A DNA stretch of 41,867 nucleotides, from the NCBI GenBank assembly GCA_003427395.1, contig BFEA01001103.1:113493-155359 (forward strand). The letters are read 5' to 3'. This DNA comes from Chara braunii (taxonomy: Eukaryota; Streptophyta; Charophyceae; Charales; Characeae). The position numbers were made by a program, and so were the translations under genes. This document shows, one piece after another, positions 11,168 to 20,923 of the stretch. The notes under the pieces are model-generated. The model was not told the DNA's origin, ran no database searches, and saw nothing but the letters and a program-made list of their open reading frames with translations. How positions within the stretch are numbered: position 1 is the first letter of the stretch; every line of letters begins with the position of its first letter.

Positions 11168-11574
11168 AAGACCAAGTCATACCCCCCTTCCCACCCCCCC
11201 CCCTTGACAGCCAAGTCTCGAAAAAAGAAAAGAGACCAGATTTAGGAGAGCGCAGAAACCCTTTTGTTTTTTTTTTTCGTTTGTTTCTTTTAACACGCCC
11301 AGGCAGGGTTACCTGCCCGAACATGAGGGGATCAAACTTCCCAAAGTTTGGCCCCTGCCAAAAATAATTTCCGGGCCTATTTGTTCTTGGATTTTTTTGG
11401 GTGAGTTTCTTGCATGTAGGGTACATGCTTATACAATTTCAGAGCATTTGGCTGAACCAAGAAAAAACGGAAAATCACCAAAGATGACGATGGCAAAATC
11501 TGCTCACCCACTCACTATTTTGTTTTTCTTTTCCCTTGTCCCTTTTTCTTTTCTTTTTCCTTTAACCTTTTTAA

Positions 11575-11620
11575 TGTGTGTGTGTGTGTGTGTGTGTGGT
11601 AGTGTGAGTTTTTTTTTTTT

Positions 11621-11652
<32 letters not shown>

Positions 11653-11653
11653 T
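11575..11653. repeat. (TG)n / T-run / (AG)n microsatellite
   Basis: Two (TG)n blocks separated by TGAG and a T-run, followed by (AG)n, end about 25 bases before the outer end of the minus-strand LTR at 11677. Reading frames across it encode only simple repeats. Confidence 0.95.
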
Positions 11654-11676
11654 CTCATACACACTAAGCTGTGGAG

Positions 11677-12810
11677 TGCAAGGAATATGCGCGAGAGCAA
11701 TATACAGAAAACCAAGTTGCATAGTCACGCACATGCCAGATAGTCATGTACAAGCAGAGAGCACAAATGCAGCGAGATTCCATCCAAATAAGAGCAATAC
11801 AATGAACTTGTGTGCCAATGTTCAAGCCCTCAGGCCACACCAACACAATATCCAATGTCGCTCCTCTCTGTCTGGCGCCCAACGCCCAGCCTACACTACT
11901 TGCCTATCTACTACAGCCGCATTCACGCAACAGGCTCACTTCGACTCTGAAGACCAATGTACATGACATCAACACCATAGCCGACCTCCCTCATGCACCA
12001 GGTACGTATTCGTCCCCCCTCATCACTCCTCGACCCCCACTCTCTCTTTCTCTGCGCCTCCTCCCGAAGACCCTCCTGTCACCCTCTACCTGCCCATACC
12101 CTGCAGCCCGGCTATGGCCACTCGCTCCCCGCTGCCCCTGCAGCGCCCTCACCTCCAGCGCCCGCGTCTGCCCCCTGGCCGAATAGCGCAGCATGCAGCC
12201 ACTTGCACAGCAGCGCAGCAGCGTGACCGCATTGCCAGCTTGGGCCAAGATGCCAGACTTTGGCTGCCTCCTTTCCTATATGGAAGTGGCAGCCCTGATT
12301 GCTGCGTGTGCGCCTGGATGAGAAGCTTCCAGTAGCTTCCGGTCGGCCCTAGTGCCTGCGCCCAGGCCCTTCTTTACAGTTGAGGGCCTGGGCCCTTTAC
12401 AGTTGAGCATGCCCAGGATTTTCAGACTGCGGCCATTTGCTGCACTTGAACTGGCCCCGGGGTAGGTAAATCGACAATGCTGCTTTCTCGTAGACCGGTG
12501 GCCAGTTCATGATGTATCTGCGTTGCAATGTGCGTGCCCGAGGCTCAACTGTACGGTGCAGCACACACCTTCTGAACGGAGCCGAGAGGCTCACGTTTCC
12601 TTGCAACCAACTGGCATGATGTAACTGTTTGAGTACCCACACATCGTGATGTAACTGCCTGAGTACCCACATATGGGAAAATGTCAAATTTTGGCCTCTT
12701 GTGAATATTCAGGCCCGCCTTCACTTAGGTCGGGCACCGGGCTCGCTGAGGGCCTCTGCCCAGAATGTGTGCATGTCTGATAAGGTCCCTGCATGGGCCT
12801 ATTCCTCGCA
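11677..12810 (-). repeat. 3' LTR of A2 (1134 bp)
   Basis: On the minus strand it starts TGCGAGGAATAGGCCC next to the polypurine tract and ends CATATTCCTTGCA. The same blocks occur in the same order in 20924-22352. It carries small internal duplications, such as GATGTAACTG..GAGTACCCACA twice near 12610-12672 and TTTACAGTTGAG twice near 12370-12405. Confidence 0.88.
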
Positions 12811-12823
12811 TTCCATCCCCCTT
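12811..12823 (-). promoter_or_regulatory. Polypurine tract of A2
   Basis: On the minus strand AAGGGGGATGGAA lies directly upstream of the 3' LTR start TGCGAGGA. This is the expected plus-strand primer position. Confidence 0.7.
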
Positions 12824-12848
12824 AGCTTCGAAAGTCCGCTGAGATGCT

Positions 12849-15715
12849 TCATGCTGGTGCCTTCCGCTCCAGTCTACATTCGTACTCGGCCACAATCTGA
12901 GGAGCGGCCTTGACAAGTTCCTCCCTTGTAAACCATTGATCTTCCTTAGGATCAATATGATGCCCGAACCATACTTGGTTCTCTGATAGGTTAAAATGGT
13001 CTTCCTCTTCCAGCTGCCTTGGAAACAGGTATGTCTCTGTGTTCGAGGATATCGTCGACGTCCACGTGACCATCCATGGTTGAGGGCAGCATTGATCTCC
13101 TTGATGGGAATTGCTGTGTCTCAGCGAAAGGTGCAAGCTTTGAGGTGTGAAACACAGGGTAAGTGCGTAGGTGACCAGGGATTCGAATCACGTACGAAGG
13201 ACCATCTTCTTCACTACCTACAATATCTAAGACTTCCCAGGGACCAAAATATTGACGCATTAGTTTTCTAGAGATGCCAAACTTTTGTCCCAACTCACTA
13301 GCCTTTACCCAGACACATTCCCCCACCTGAAATGTGGACTATCGGCGATGCTTGTTCTCATAAGCAATCATTGCTTCCTGAGATTTATTGATATGTTCGG
13401 CAGTCTGCTGCGACAACTTTTCTTACTGGACACCAAATTCGATGGTTCTAGGAGTTGCATCGATTTTCAGGCAGGAGGAAGTCTAAAGCAGATCTAGGCT
13501 TCCATCCCAAATGCAGCTGATTGGGAGTGATGTCGGTGGTGCTGTGTTCAACGTTGTTGTACAGACTGGCGATGAGACGTAACTTCTCATCCCAGTCATC
13601 TTGACTGGAATTTATATAATGTTTCAACAGATGCTGCACCCCTCGGTTCATCTGTTCAGCCTGTCTGTTGGCTTCGGGATAATTCCCAGAAGTCATCTGG
13701 AGTAAGCTGCCCATCTGTTTTGCAGCCTTCTTCCACATCTCACTAGTGAAGCGGACATCTCTATCACTAACGATAGTCTTTGGCAATCCAAAGTCAAGCA
13801 CCCAGTTATCCATGAATAACTTGATGACGTGCTCAGTCCTGGCGGTCTCCGGCATGACAATTAGTCTAGCGTACTTAGTTAACTTGTCAACTATAACGAA
13901 GATATGCCTCTTGCTTCTCTTGCTGGTCACGAGGGTATCCATGAGGTCCATAGAAACACTGTCCCGGGCCAACACAAATGGGTAGAGGCTTTAGTAACCC
14001 AAACAGAGCTTGAGTCTGTGGATTTTCCCGCTGACAGACCTGACATGTCTGTACATACTTCTTTGCATCGTCCAGCATGTTAGGCCACTTGAATCGTTGT
14101 ACCAAGTTAGCATTAGTCTTTTCATAGCCAAAATGTCATGTTGCGTCGTGGCACTCGCCTAAAAATAAAATCTCCCTAGATGGAACAAATAATCTTTTAA
14201 AGCCCGCCTTCTCAAGAAAGAGCAACCCATCCACCACCACAAACTCATCAGATGTGGCCTTGTCTTGGGCCTCAAGTTTGCGGATGATGTCCATCGTGAC
14301 AGGGTCTTCCTTGTAGGCTTCCCACCAGCAATCGAGTCACGTTTTCCGATATGCCAAACTCAGTAATTAGCGCACCCAGGCAATCTGCCCTTCACGACAA
14401 CGCATCAACAACCATGTTATACTCTCCCTTCACATAGTCTAGTTTGAAGTCTTACTGGTCTATGACCTCAATCCAACGTTTGAGTGCATCAGAGAGAACA
14501 TGTTGTGTCTTTATCCACTTGAGGGTCTGATGGCGAGTCCTTAGATAGAAGAATCTTCCCAACAGGTAGTGTTTTCTATAAAGGGCGTAGAGTTCTCTTT
14601 TGTAGGTGGACTTCGCTAACTTCTTAGAAGGCATCTTTTGCACATGTACTCGATTGGCCTCAACTTATTCCCTTCGCAAATGCCATATTGGCTTGCGTCA
14701 GTGGTCACTACAAATGGCCTATGAGGATCGGGAACCATGAGAACCTCATGATGCATAAGAACATGCTTCAATCGCTTGAAAGCAACTTCACACTCGTCAG
14801 TCCATTCCCATGGTGTGTCAAGGCGAGTTAGATCAGTCAAAGGGCTGGCCATCGTACTATAGTTCTTGACAAAGTTGCGATAGTAACCAGTCATCCCTAA
14901 GAATGATCTGACCTTGGTCACAGACTGAGGTCGTGGCCAGTCACGAATGCTAGCCACCTTAGCATCTTCAGGCCTGATCCCATCCGCGGATATCTCATGA
15001 CCCAAATACAAGATTTTAGTGCGACCGAACTCGCATTTCTCTGAGTTAATCTTATACTTGCGTTGTCGTAAGAATGAGAAGACAGTCTCTAAGTGTTGAG
15101 AATGCTCCTCGACTGTTCTACTAAAGATAAGATTGTCGTCGAGGTACACGGCGATAAACTTATCTAAGTAGTCATGGATGGCATGTTGGAATGTCCCTGA
15201 CGCATTGCAAAGGCCAAAGGGCATCACCAAAACCTCGTACAGACCGTACCTAGTCTGAAAAGGCATTTTGTGCTGGTCCTCAGGTCTAATGGCAATTTGA
15301 TGGTAGTCGGACTTCAAATTTATCTTAATGAAGTACTTACATCCCTGCACCTTATCCAACAGGTCATCGATGTGTGGTAGAGGCTCTGCGTTTTTCACGG
15401 TGATGGCATTGAGGCTTCTGTAATCAATGCACATCCTCAATGCCCCCCCCGTCTTCGGGAAAAATAAGACTGGTGAGCCGAAGGGGAAGGTACTAGTCTG
15501 TATCCAACACTTCTTTGTAAGCTCTTTCAGTTGCAGATGAAGCTCGTCCAACTCAGCCAGAGCCATCCTATAGATTGTCCCTTTGGGTATCTTGCTTTGA
15601 GGGATCTCTATGGCATGAACAACCTCCTTGTCTACGACCCCTGAAGGCTCTTTGAACAGATCAGGGTATTTTGCGACGACACGTTCTATCTCTGGGGTGT
15701 TTTAACAGCCTCCCC
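12849..15715 (-). pseudogene. pol: Decayed pol of A2 (RT, RNase H, integrase, chromodomain-like tail)
   Basis: Read on the minus strand. RT lies at 15715 to about 14900: RMCIDYRSLNA, MPFGLCNASGTF and VYLDDNLIFS. Motif A reads KINLKSDYHQ, so the catalytic Asp is Asn (codon 15318-15320). RNase H begins TTDASQYGI (about 14700) but has a short deletion after it. The integrase zinc finger is CQVCQREN (about 14045). The core shows SMDLMD, SDRDV and PEANRQAEQMN (13950-13650), with the usual Gly before Gln changed to Arg. The tail has YFGPWEVLD and WFTREEL (about 12900-13270). The frame changes at least six times (near 14640, 14110, 13970, 13450, 13300 and 13040). Function would be replication and integration; this copy is dead. 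Confidence 0.85.
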
Positions 15716-15834
15716 TTTCTCATAGACAAATACTAAGTACATACCCTCCTTTTGGTTTTGTTTGTTTTATAATTCTCCCCTTTCTAAGAGATAGAGACTA
15801 AGTGCATACCCTCCTTTTGGTTTTTGTTAATAAA
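15711..15834. repeat. Two-copy tandem duplication, about 62 bp
   Basis: The block CTCCCCTTTCT..AGA..ACTAAGT.CATACCCTCCTTTTGGTTTT occurs twice side by side (about 15711-15774 and 15775-15834) with a few differences. It lies between the protease and RT parts of A2 pol and helps disrupt the frame there. Confidence 0.8.
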
Positions 15835-16950
15835 AGTTATAGAAAGTTGATGCACGCAAACATCGGTAAGTATCTATCAAACTGCTAGCTTTGTACTTGG
15901 CAAGTCTGACTGTCCTCCCTTTCGGTAGTACGTGCTTAAGCCCTTTCCGGTCCCAGTCAAACTGAGGCTTGGCAACCTCGAGGTAGTACATACCCAACAA
16001 CATGTCAAAAGGCAAGCCATCGCTGACTAGGAATGAAATCTTATGATTTAGTTCCCCACCTTCATAATAGAACGTGCAGACTACGTCCTTGACATAGTCT
16101 TCAACTAACATGCGCTCTTTGTTGGCCAAAGTAGATGCTACAGGTCTACTAAGGCGCTGCACCCGGTCCCCTAGGCGCAATCTTTCAACGCAGTCGCAAC
16201 TTATGAAGTTTGCATGGAGCCGGATGTCTATGAAGGCACCGTACTTGGGGCCACCTACACCAACTTCCACAACGAAGTGATCCCCTTTAGGCCCTCTACT
16301 AAGTGCCACCCAAGACTCACGAGGGTCCCTTGCTGACCACTCACTTTGCAAGTCCTCTAGGGCTTCAGACACATCCAACGAACAAAGTATCGTTGGGGCA
16401 AGATGCGTTTGCGGGGTGACTAAAGATTCGATAGCTTCGGCCAACTCTTGAAGTGGTGAGGGTATGCCACCTACTTCATCAAGAGTAGAAGAAACTATAA
16501 GTTCTACTGGCCCAATGTGTTTCCCGAACTGGAACTCGCAGAGGTTCCACTTTGGGAGAACGATCCTCCAAAGCCATCTTTGGGACCGATCTTTTGTGTT
16601 AACTTCGTGTTCTCGCATCTAAACAACGGGTGACCGTACTCACGAAAGTTGACACAAGCTTCTCGCGAATATCGGTCATGCCACACATCTTGCTCCAGAC
16701 CCGCCCGCACCCAAGTCGAAGTCTTGTTGGGGTTTTGGGTATGCCCTTGACTCTTTGGTTGACAGCCCTTGCCACGACCACCTGCCTTAACCTTCACCAA
16801 GGAGGCGAGGTTGTTACCCTCAGCTAACTCCTCGTCGTCCAACTCTAAACCGTCCACAAGATCAGGTACACTATGAATACCCCTCGGTGGCGGACAGGCA
16901 CGACCAAGTCCGTGGCCGCGGCCTAGTCCGCGACCCCGCGGACACGTCCG
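15827..16950 (-). pseudogene. Decayed gag C-terminus with zinc knuckle and protease of A2
   Basis: On the minus strand a Gly/Arg-rich stretch (RGRGLGRGHGLGRA, about 16940-16890) is followed by a zinc knuckle at 16656-16615. It reads CVNFREYGHPLFRC, so the second Cys of CX2CX4HX4C is Phe (codon 16645-16647). In the next frame a protease-like region follows to 15827: FIDIRLHANFISCDC near 16220 sits where DTGSxxNFI is expected, and a later FLVSDGLPFDMLLGMYYLE stretch matches the conserved second half of gypsy proteases. Gag would bind RNA and the protease would cut the polyprotein. Both key motifs are damaged. Confidence 0.72.
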
Positions 16951-17142
16951 CGCGGACGCGTGGCGGCTGGTGGGGAAGGGGGTTGGGGACTCGGGAAGCG
17001 CCATGTGGCGGCGCAACCCAACCGCACCCCCTCAAGCAAAAAAAAAAGAAAAAAAAGATTTTTTTGGTTTGGAGGGGGTAAGGCTGAGAACGAAGGTAAT
17101 TGAAAAAAAAATTGCGTTTTTTTTTTTCTTTTTTTTTTCTTC

Positions 17143-17155
17143 CGTTGATTGATTG

Positions 17156-17201
<46 letters not shown>

Positions 17202-17436
17202 GGTGGCAGGGTCGCCCCGCTCCGCCTTTTGATTGATTGATTGATTGATTGAGTGAGTGAGTGAGTGAGTGAGTGAGTGAGTGAGTGAGTGAGTGATTCG
17301 ATTCTTTTTTTTTCCGTTTGATTGATTGATTGATTGATCGATTCAATTCTTTTTTTTTCCGTTGATTGTTTGTTTGATTGACTGATTGATTGAGTGATTG
17401 ATTGATTGACTGGTGGGGGAGGGATCGCCCCACCCC

Positions 17437-17493
<57 letters not shown>

Positions 17494-17540
17494 GGGGGAG
17501 GGGTCGCCCCAACCCCCCGCCACCCACCACGCACGCGCGC

Positions 17541-17573
<33 letters not shown>

Positions 17574-17602
17574 NNNNNNNNNNNNNNNNNNNNNNNNNAA
17601 TC

Positions 17603-17664
<62 letters not shown>
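17143..17664. repeat. Compound GATT/GAGT microsatellite with GC-rich spacers
   Basis: Blocks of (GATT)n lie at 17145-17199, 17230-17252, 17319-17338, 17364-17410 and 17439-17490, and (GAGT)n at 17252-17293. They are separated by three related spacers (GGTGG.GGAGGG.TCGCCCC at about 17199, 17412 and 17490) and by repeated TTCTTTTTTTTTCCGTT units. After (CA)n and the gap, the array resumes as (AATC)n, the reverse complement, at 17599-17664. Translations such as NQSINQSI are artefacts. Confidence 0.9.
17574..17598. other. Assembly gap (25 N)
   Basis: A run of 25 unresolved bases separates a (CA)n run from (AATC)n. It lies between inverted GATT and AATC arrays, where hairpins and repeats commonly break assemblies, so its length is probably nominal. 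Confidence 0.98.
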
Positions 17665-17665
<1 letters not shown>

Positions 17666-17903
17666 CCCCTTTTTTCTTTATTTATTTTCAAATTTTGCGT
17701 CTGCATTTTTTTTAAATACCTCAAACCCTTACAAAAAACAGAAATTCATTTCTAAAAAAAAGCACGTGAACTCAGGGACCATATATCTCATGATAAAAAA
17801 TGAAAAAAAAAAAATCCTGCTTTTCTTTATATATATATATATATTTTTATAAATCAATTTAGTTTTTGATTTTTTAATAATCCTAAACAAAGCCGGATTT
17901 CAA

Positions 17904-17960
17904 CAAAAAAAAAAGGGGTTGTAGGGCTTAAAATTCCCTACAACCCTTTTTTTTTTTTTT
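17904..17960. repeat. Perfect A/T-tailed foldback hairpin
   Basis: An A-run and GGGGTTGTAGGG (to 17926) face CCCTACAACCC and a T-run (17936-17960) across a 9-base loop. This gives a stem of more than 20 bp with one bulged G. It lies inside the segment that splits the A2 gag. Function is unknown. Confidence 0.85.
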
Positions 17961-18076
17961 ACCTATTATTTATTTCAGGAAAATTATGGTAAAATCGGGT
18001 CTGCGGTGCGGACCCGGTCGGCCGCGGAGGCGGCCGCATATGCGTCTGCCACTTGAGATCAGGCCCGCGGACGCGT

Positions 18077-19654
18077 CGGTGTTTCATTGCAGGTACATCA
18101 CCGATCTCGGTTTGATTCCCATTGGAATCAACCATCATCAATCGACTACCATTTTCCTTCCACTCTTGTGGAATCGTCTTTCTTCCATCGGTAGAGGGTT
18201 GTTGAGCACCTCCTAGCGTGGCCTCTAAGTCTAAGGCATTTCTGCTAAAGGTCGCGAACGTGTGGTACTCGAGGCGATAGCAAGTTCCGGACGTCTGTGG
18301 GAAGACACCTTAAGAACATGGTCATTAAGACCTGTGGAGCATAGCGAACTCCAGGGACCACAAGAGACTTTCTACGGTGGAGGTAAGTTCACGCACGTTC
18401 GTGTACTAAGAGACTTTCTACGGTGGAGGTAAGTTCACGCACGTTCGTGTACTTCTTCATATCAAGCCGGATCGATGCATCAATGGCTTGCTGGGCCTGC
18501 TGTGGGTTGTGCCAACGCGCTTCTACCAACTCCATAAAACTCTTTGAAGTATGGGTCTTCGCCCACTCATGCATGTTTCTCCCGAATCCCTTTGAAGCCA
18601 CTAATCCACCTAACCATCGCGGTGTCGAACCTTCCAGATAGGATGCAGCAGTGATCACCTCTTCCTCTACCAACGTCCTCTTTGCCCTGGCCCACACTAG
18701 GACCGTTCTCAACCAAGTGTCAAGAGCCTCATCCATCTTATCACCTGAGAAGGCTGAGGGTGGCTTCAGTGGAGTCTAAGGGTACCAAGGCTGCTGTCCC
18801 GCTGATGGGACCGACTGTGGTGTAGTTGCAGCCGTTGTTCTGGAAGATGAAGAAGAAACAGTTTGTGCTGCTGTTGCTGAAGTACCGCTTGGTGATCTGC
18901 TAAACTGGGACATAGTAGGACCAGTCATCACTGGTGTGGCAACCGGCGATGGAAAAACTGGAGGCCGGAAACTGGGCCCACCTATTGGAGATGGGAAAGT
19001 TATTCCCATTCACTGCATGGTGCTCAATATCTGGTCAAGGGTATCCTGGATAGCATCGAGTTTGTTGTCAATGTATGGATGAATGGACAGGAGACCTGCC
19101 TTGAGGATTCACGTGTTGTCCAATGACAGCGTCATCTAAACCTTCTACAACAGCTTTGACGCCTTCCTATTCTCTAGTCTAACTTTCCTAATTCAAATCT
19201 CATTCTCCTTTTCAGTAGCTTCTCTAAGTTCCTTCTTTAGTCGTAAGCGGATCAACTCAAGTTGCTGGAGTTCAATGGCTTCCCTAGTGCATGGAGGTGG
19301 CGAGCTGAACTGCGAGCCCGCCATCTAACTAGAACCAGATCCTGACGTACTGGAGATGGACTGCCTGTTGGTCGAGTTGAGCTGCATACCGAGAAACTTA
19401 CCAGACGAGTATGCCACACACGATTCTGCAGAGGTAGCCATTGCTACTGCGCTAGCTGTTGCCGCTGCTAACATCCTTTCTACAGCTGCTGCTGCTTCCC
19501 TTGCAGTCTCTAGAGTACAGGCCCTTGCTTCGGCCCTTAACCTTCTTTCGTCTCCCGGTAGTAGAACCTTGAACACAACGGGTATCCTTCTTGTATCCCG
19601 TCGTGTTTGCCTTTTGTCGTCAACTGTTCCTTCACCACTACCTGGTCCACTCAT
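18077..19654 (-). pseudogene. gag: Decayed gag of A2
   Basis: On the minus strand the pieces 19654-19325, 19320-19010, 19009-18776 and 18736-18389 share one frame interrupted by stops (TAG, TGA). Order: an Arg/Ala-rich N-terminus from MSGPGSGEGTVDDK, a charged helical stretch (LELIRLRLKKELREATEKEN), a Ser/Thr/Pro linker, then a capsid-like domain (LDTWLRTVLVWARA, YLEGSTPRWLGG, FMELVEARW). A 46-bp tandem duplication at 18362-18453 shifts the frame and ends the longest piece. Capsid-like sequence resumes after it (VPGVRYAPQVLMTMFLRCLP) and then runs into the inserted segment. It would form the virus-like particle; several stops make it non-functional. Confidence 0.75.
18362..18453. repeat. 46-bp perfect tandem duplication in gag
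   Basis: Two adjacent identical 46-base units at 18362-18407 and 18408-18453 (each starting AAGAGACTTTCTACGGTGG). Because 46 is not a multiple of three, the duplication itself shifts the gag frame. Identity of the two units suggests a recent event. Confidence 0.95.
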
Positions 19655-20908
19655 CAGCTAGGCAGACACTGTCTGCACTAGTGCCCTCTCTGGAGCCTAC
19701 CACAACGTGTGTCTTACCGTGTTTAAAAATAAATAAAAATAAATGAATATTCAATAGTTGCCTAGGCTATTGATCAAGCGGTATCAACAACATTCACACA
19801 AATTGTACACATGATCTACTCCTACCTTGATTAGTTCACTCACAACAACTTCGATAAGAACTGGGTATGTACTAATCTAGTCTGTCTGTCAGGTGTTAGC
19901 AATCAGTCCACCAACTAATCAAAAATAAAAATAAAATGTGTGAGCAGATGTATGCACAATGAGTATGTTTGTGATTGACAGTTCAGCTTCAATGGGAATC
20001 CCCCTCCTCAGTATCAAACGTGCCTGTCCGCATCATCAAGCAGCGGTGTCTAAGGTGTGCATTAACGACACACCCCTGTGCCCAAGGAATATGCTTATGA
20101 CCAGAACTGCTCGTTCTTTATCCTCACGTGCAACGAGCCTTACATCTGACTGATCTGGCTGATCAAGAGGCAGTTTAAGGACAGCCCCCAAGGTCCTCAA
20201 GAATTATTTAACGTCGTAGACAGGACACCGATCACAGTCAGTGGACATATCAGAACCACGCCAAAAATATTTATAGACAGTCTAGTAAGCGTTTGCATAG
20301 GACTGATCAGTCCTCACACTCCTTCTATTAGCGCAGCAAAGAGCCTTCAAAGGACAAAGCAGCACCGCCTGCGTATACTACTCCCATGGGTTGGCATGAT
20401 GACCGTGACCCGTGCTTCAACCAGGGCCCTTTAGAGGCACCACACTCTCCTGCCAGATGCGCCACCAGGAAGAATGTCGTCTCTCGAGGTAGAGCGCACA
20501 CGACTCCTCACGAAAAGAGGACACTCAAGGTTGGACTCACTTCCTCACGGTAAGAAGAGATTGAGAGGGTAGATAAGGTAAGGGAATAGCGTACCTGGAC
20601 ATAGCTGCCCCCAACCACAAACTTCTCACCAATTGAGCCAATGTGCATTTCGATGACCGGTCGTAGCTTCGGTACCATCCACAACGCAATGCAGTGCAGC
20701 CAAAATGCCACATCATCATGCTCTCGTCGTCATACATACATCCGTTGTCGCCACATCTCCCACACTGTCGCCAAAGCCTTCCAACGGCTCACCCCTCTAC
20801 CCGGGTGCCGCTTTCACAAGCCAGTGCCAATGTATCTTCACTGCATAGAAGCATCATCAGTGCACCAAGGAACAATGTTGTCGTCGGCAGATAGGCGATC
20901 TCGAAGCA
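19655..20908 (-). other. Untranslated leader of A2
   Basis: About 1.25 kb between the primer binding site and the first gag ATG (minus strand). No domains are recognisable in its short frames. It contains AT-rich patches (AAATAAAAATAAA at about 19725 and 19922) and a GCGCCACCA motif at about 20460. Confidence 0.6.
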
Positions 20909-20920
20909 GCTCCAATACCG
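20909..20920 (-). promoter_or_regulatory. Primer binding site of A2 (initiator-Met-like)
   Basis: Three bases inside the 5' LTR, the minus strand reads CGGTATTGGAGC. It matches the plant initiator-tRNA-Met primer site TGGTATCAGAGC at 9 of 12 positions. Location and match support minus-strand DNA priming by that tRNA, with later mutation. Confidence 0.65.
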
Positions 20921-20923
20921 AAT

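Larger units (their letters stand above)
16951..18076. mobile_element. Segment inserted into A2 gag, bounded by an 11-bp direct repeat
   Basis: The sequence CGCGGACGCGT occurs at 16951-16961 and 18066-18076, flanking about 1.1 kb that splits the A2 gag. The interior has no coding sign. It holds A/T runs, GATT arrays, a (CA)n run, an assembly gap and a perfect foldback. An 11-bp flanking repeat is longer than retroelement target duplications and fits a Mutator-like size, but I see no terminal inverted repeats. Expansion of a GC-rich gag repeat is an alternative. Confidence 0.45.

Noticed and set aside
17032-17755. Frames rich in NQSI repeats on both strands
   Set aside because: These are translations of the GATT/AATC microsatellite across an assembly gap, not proteins.
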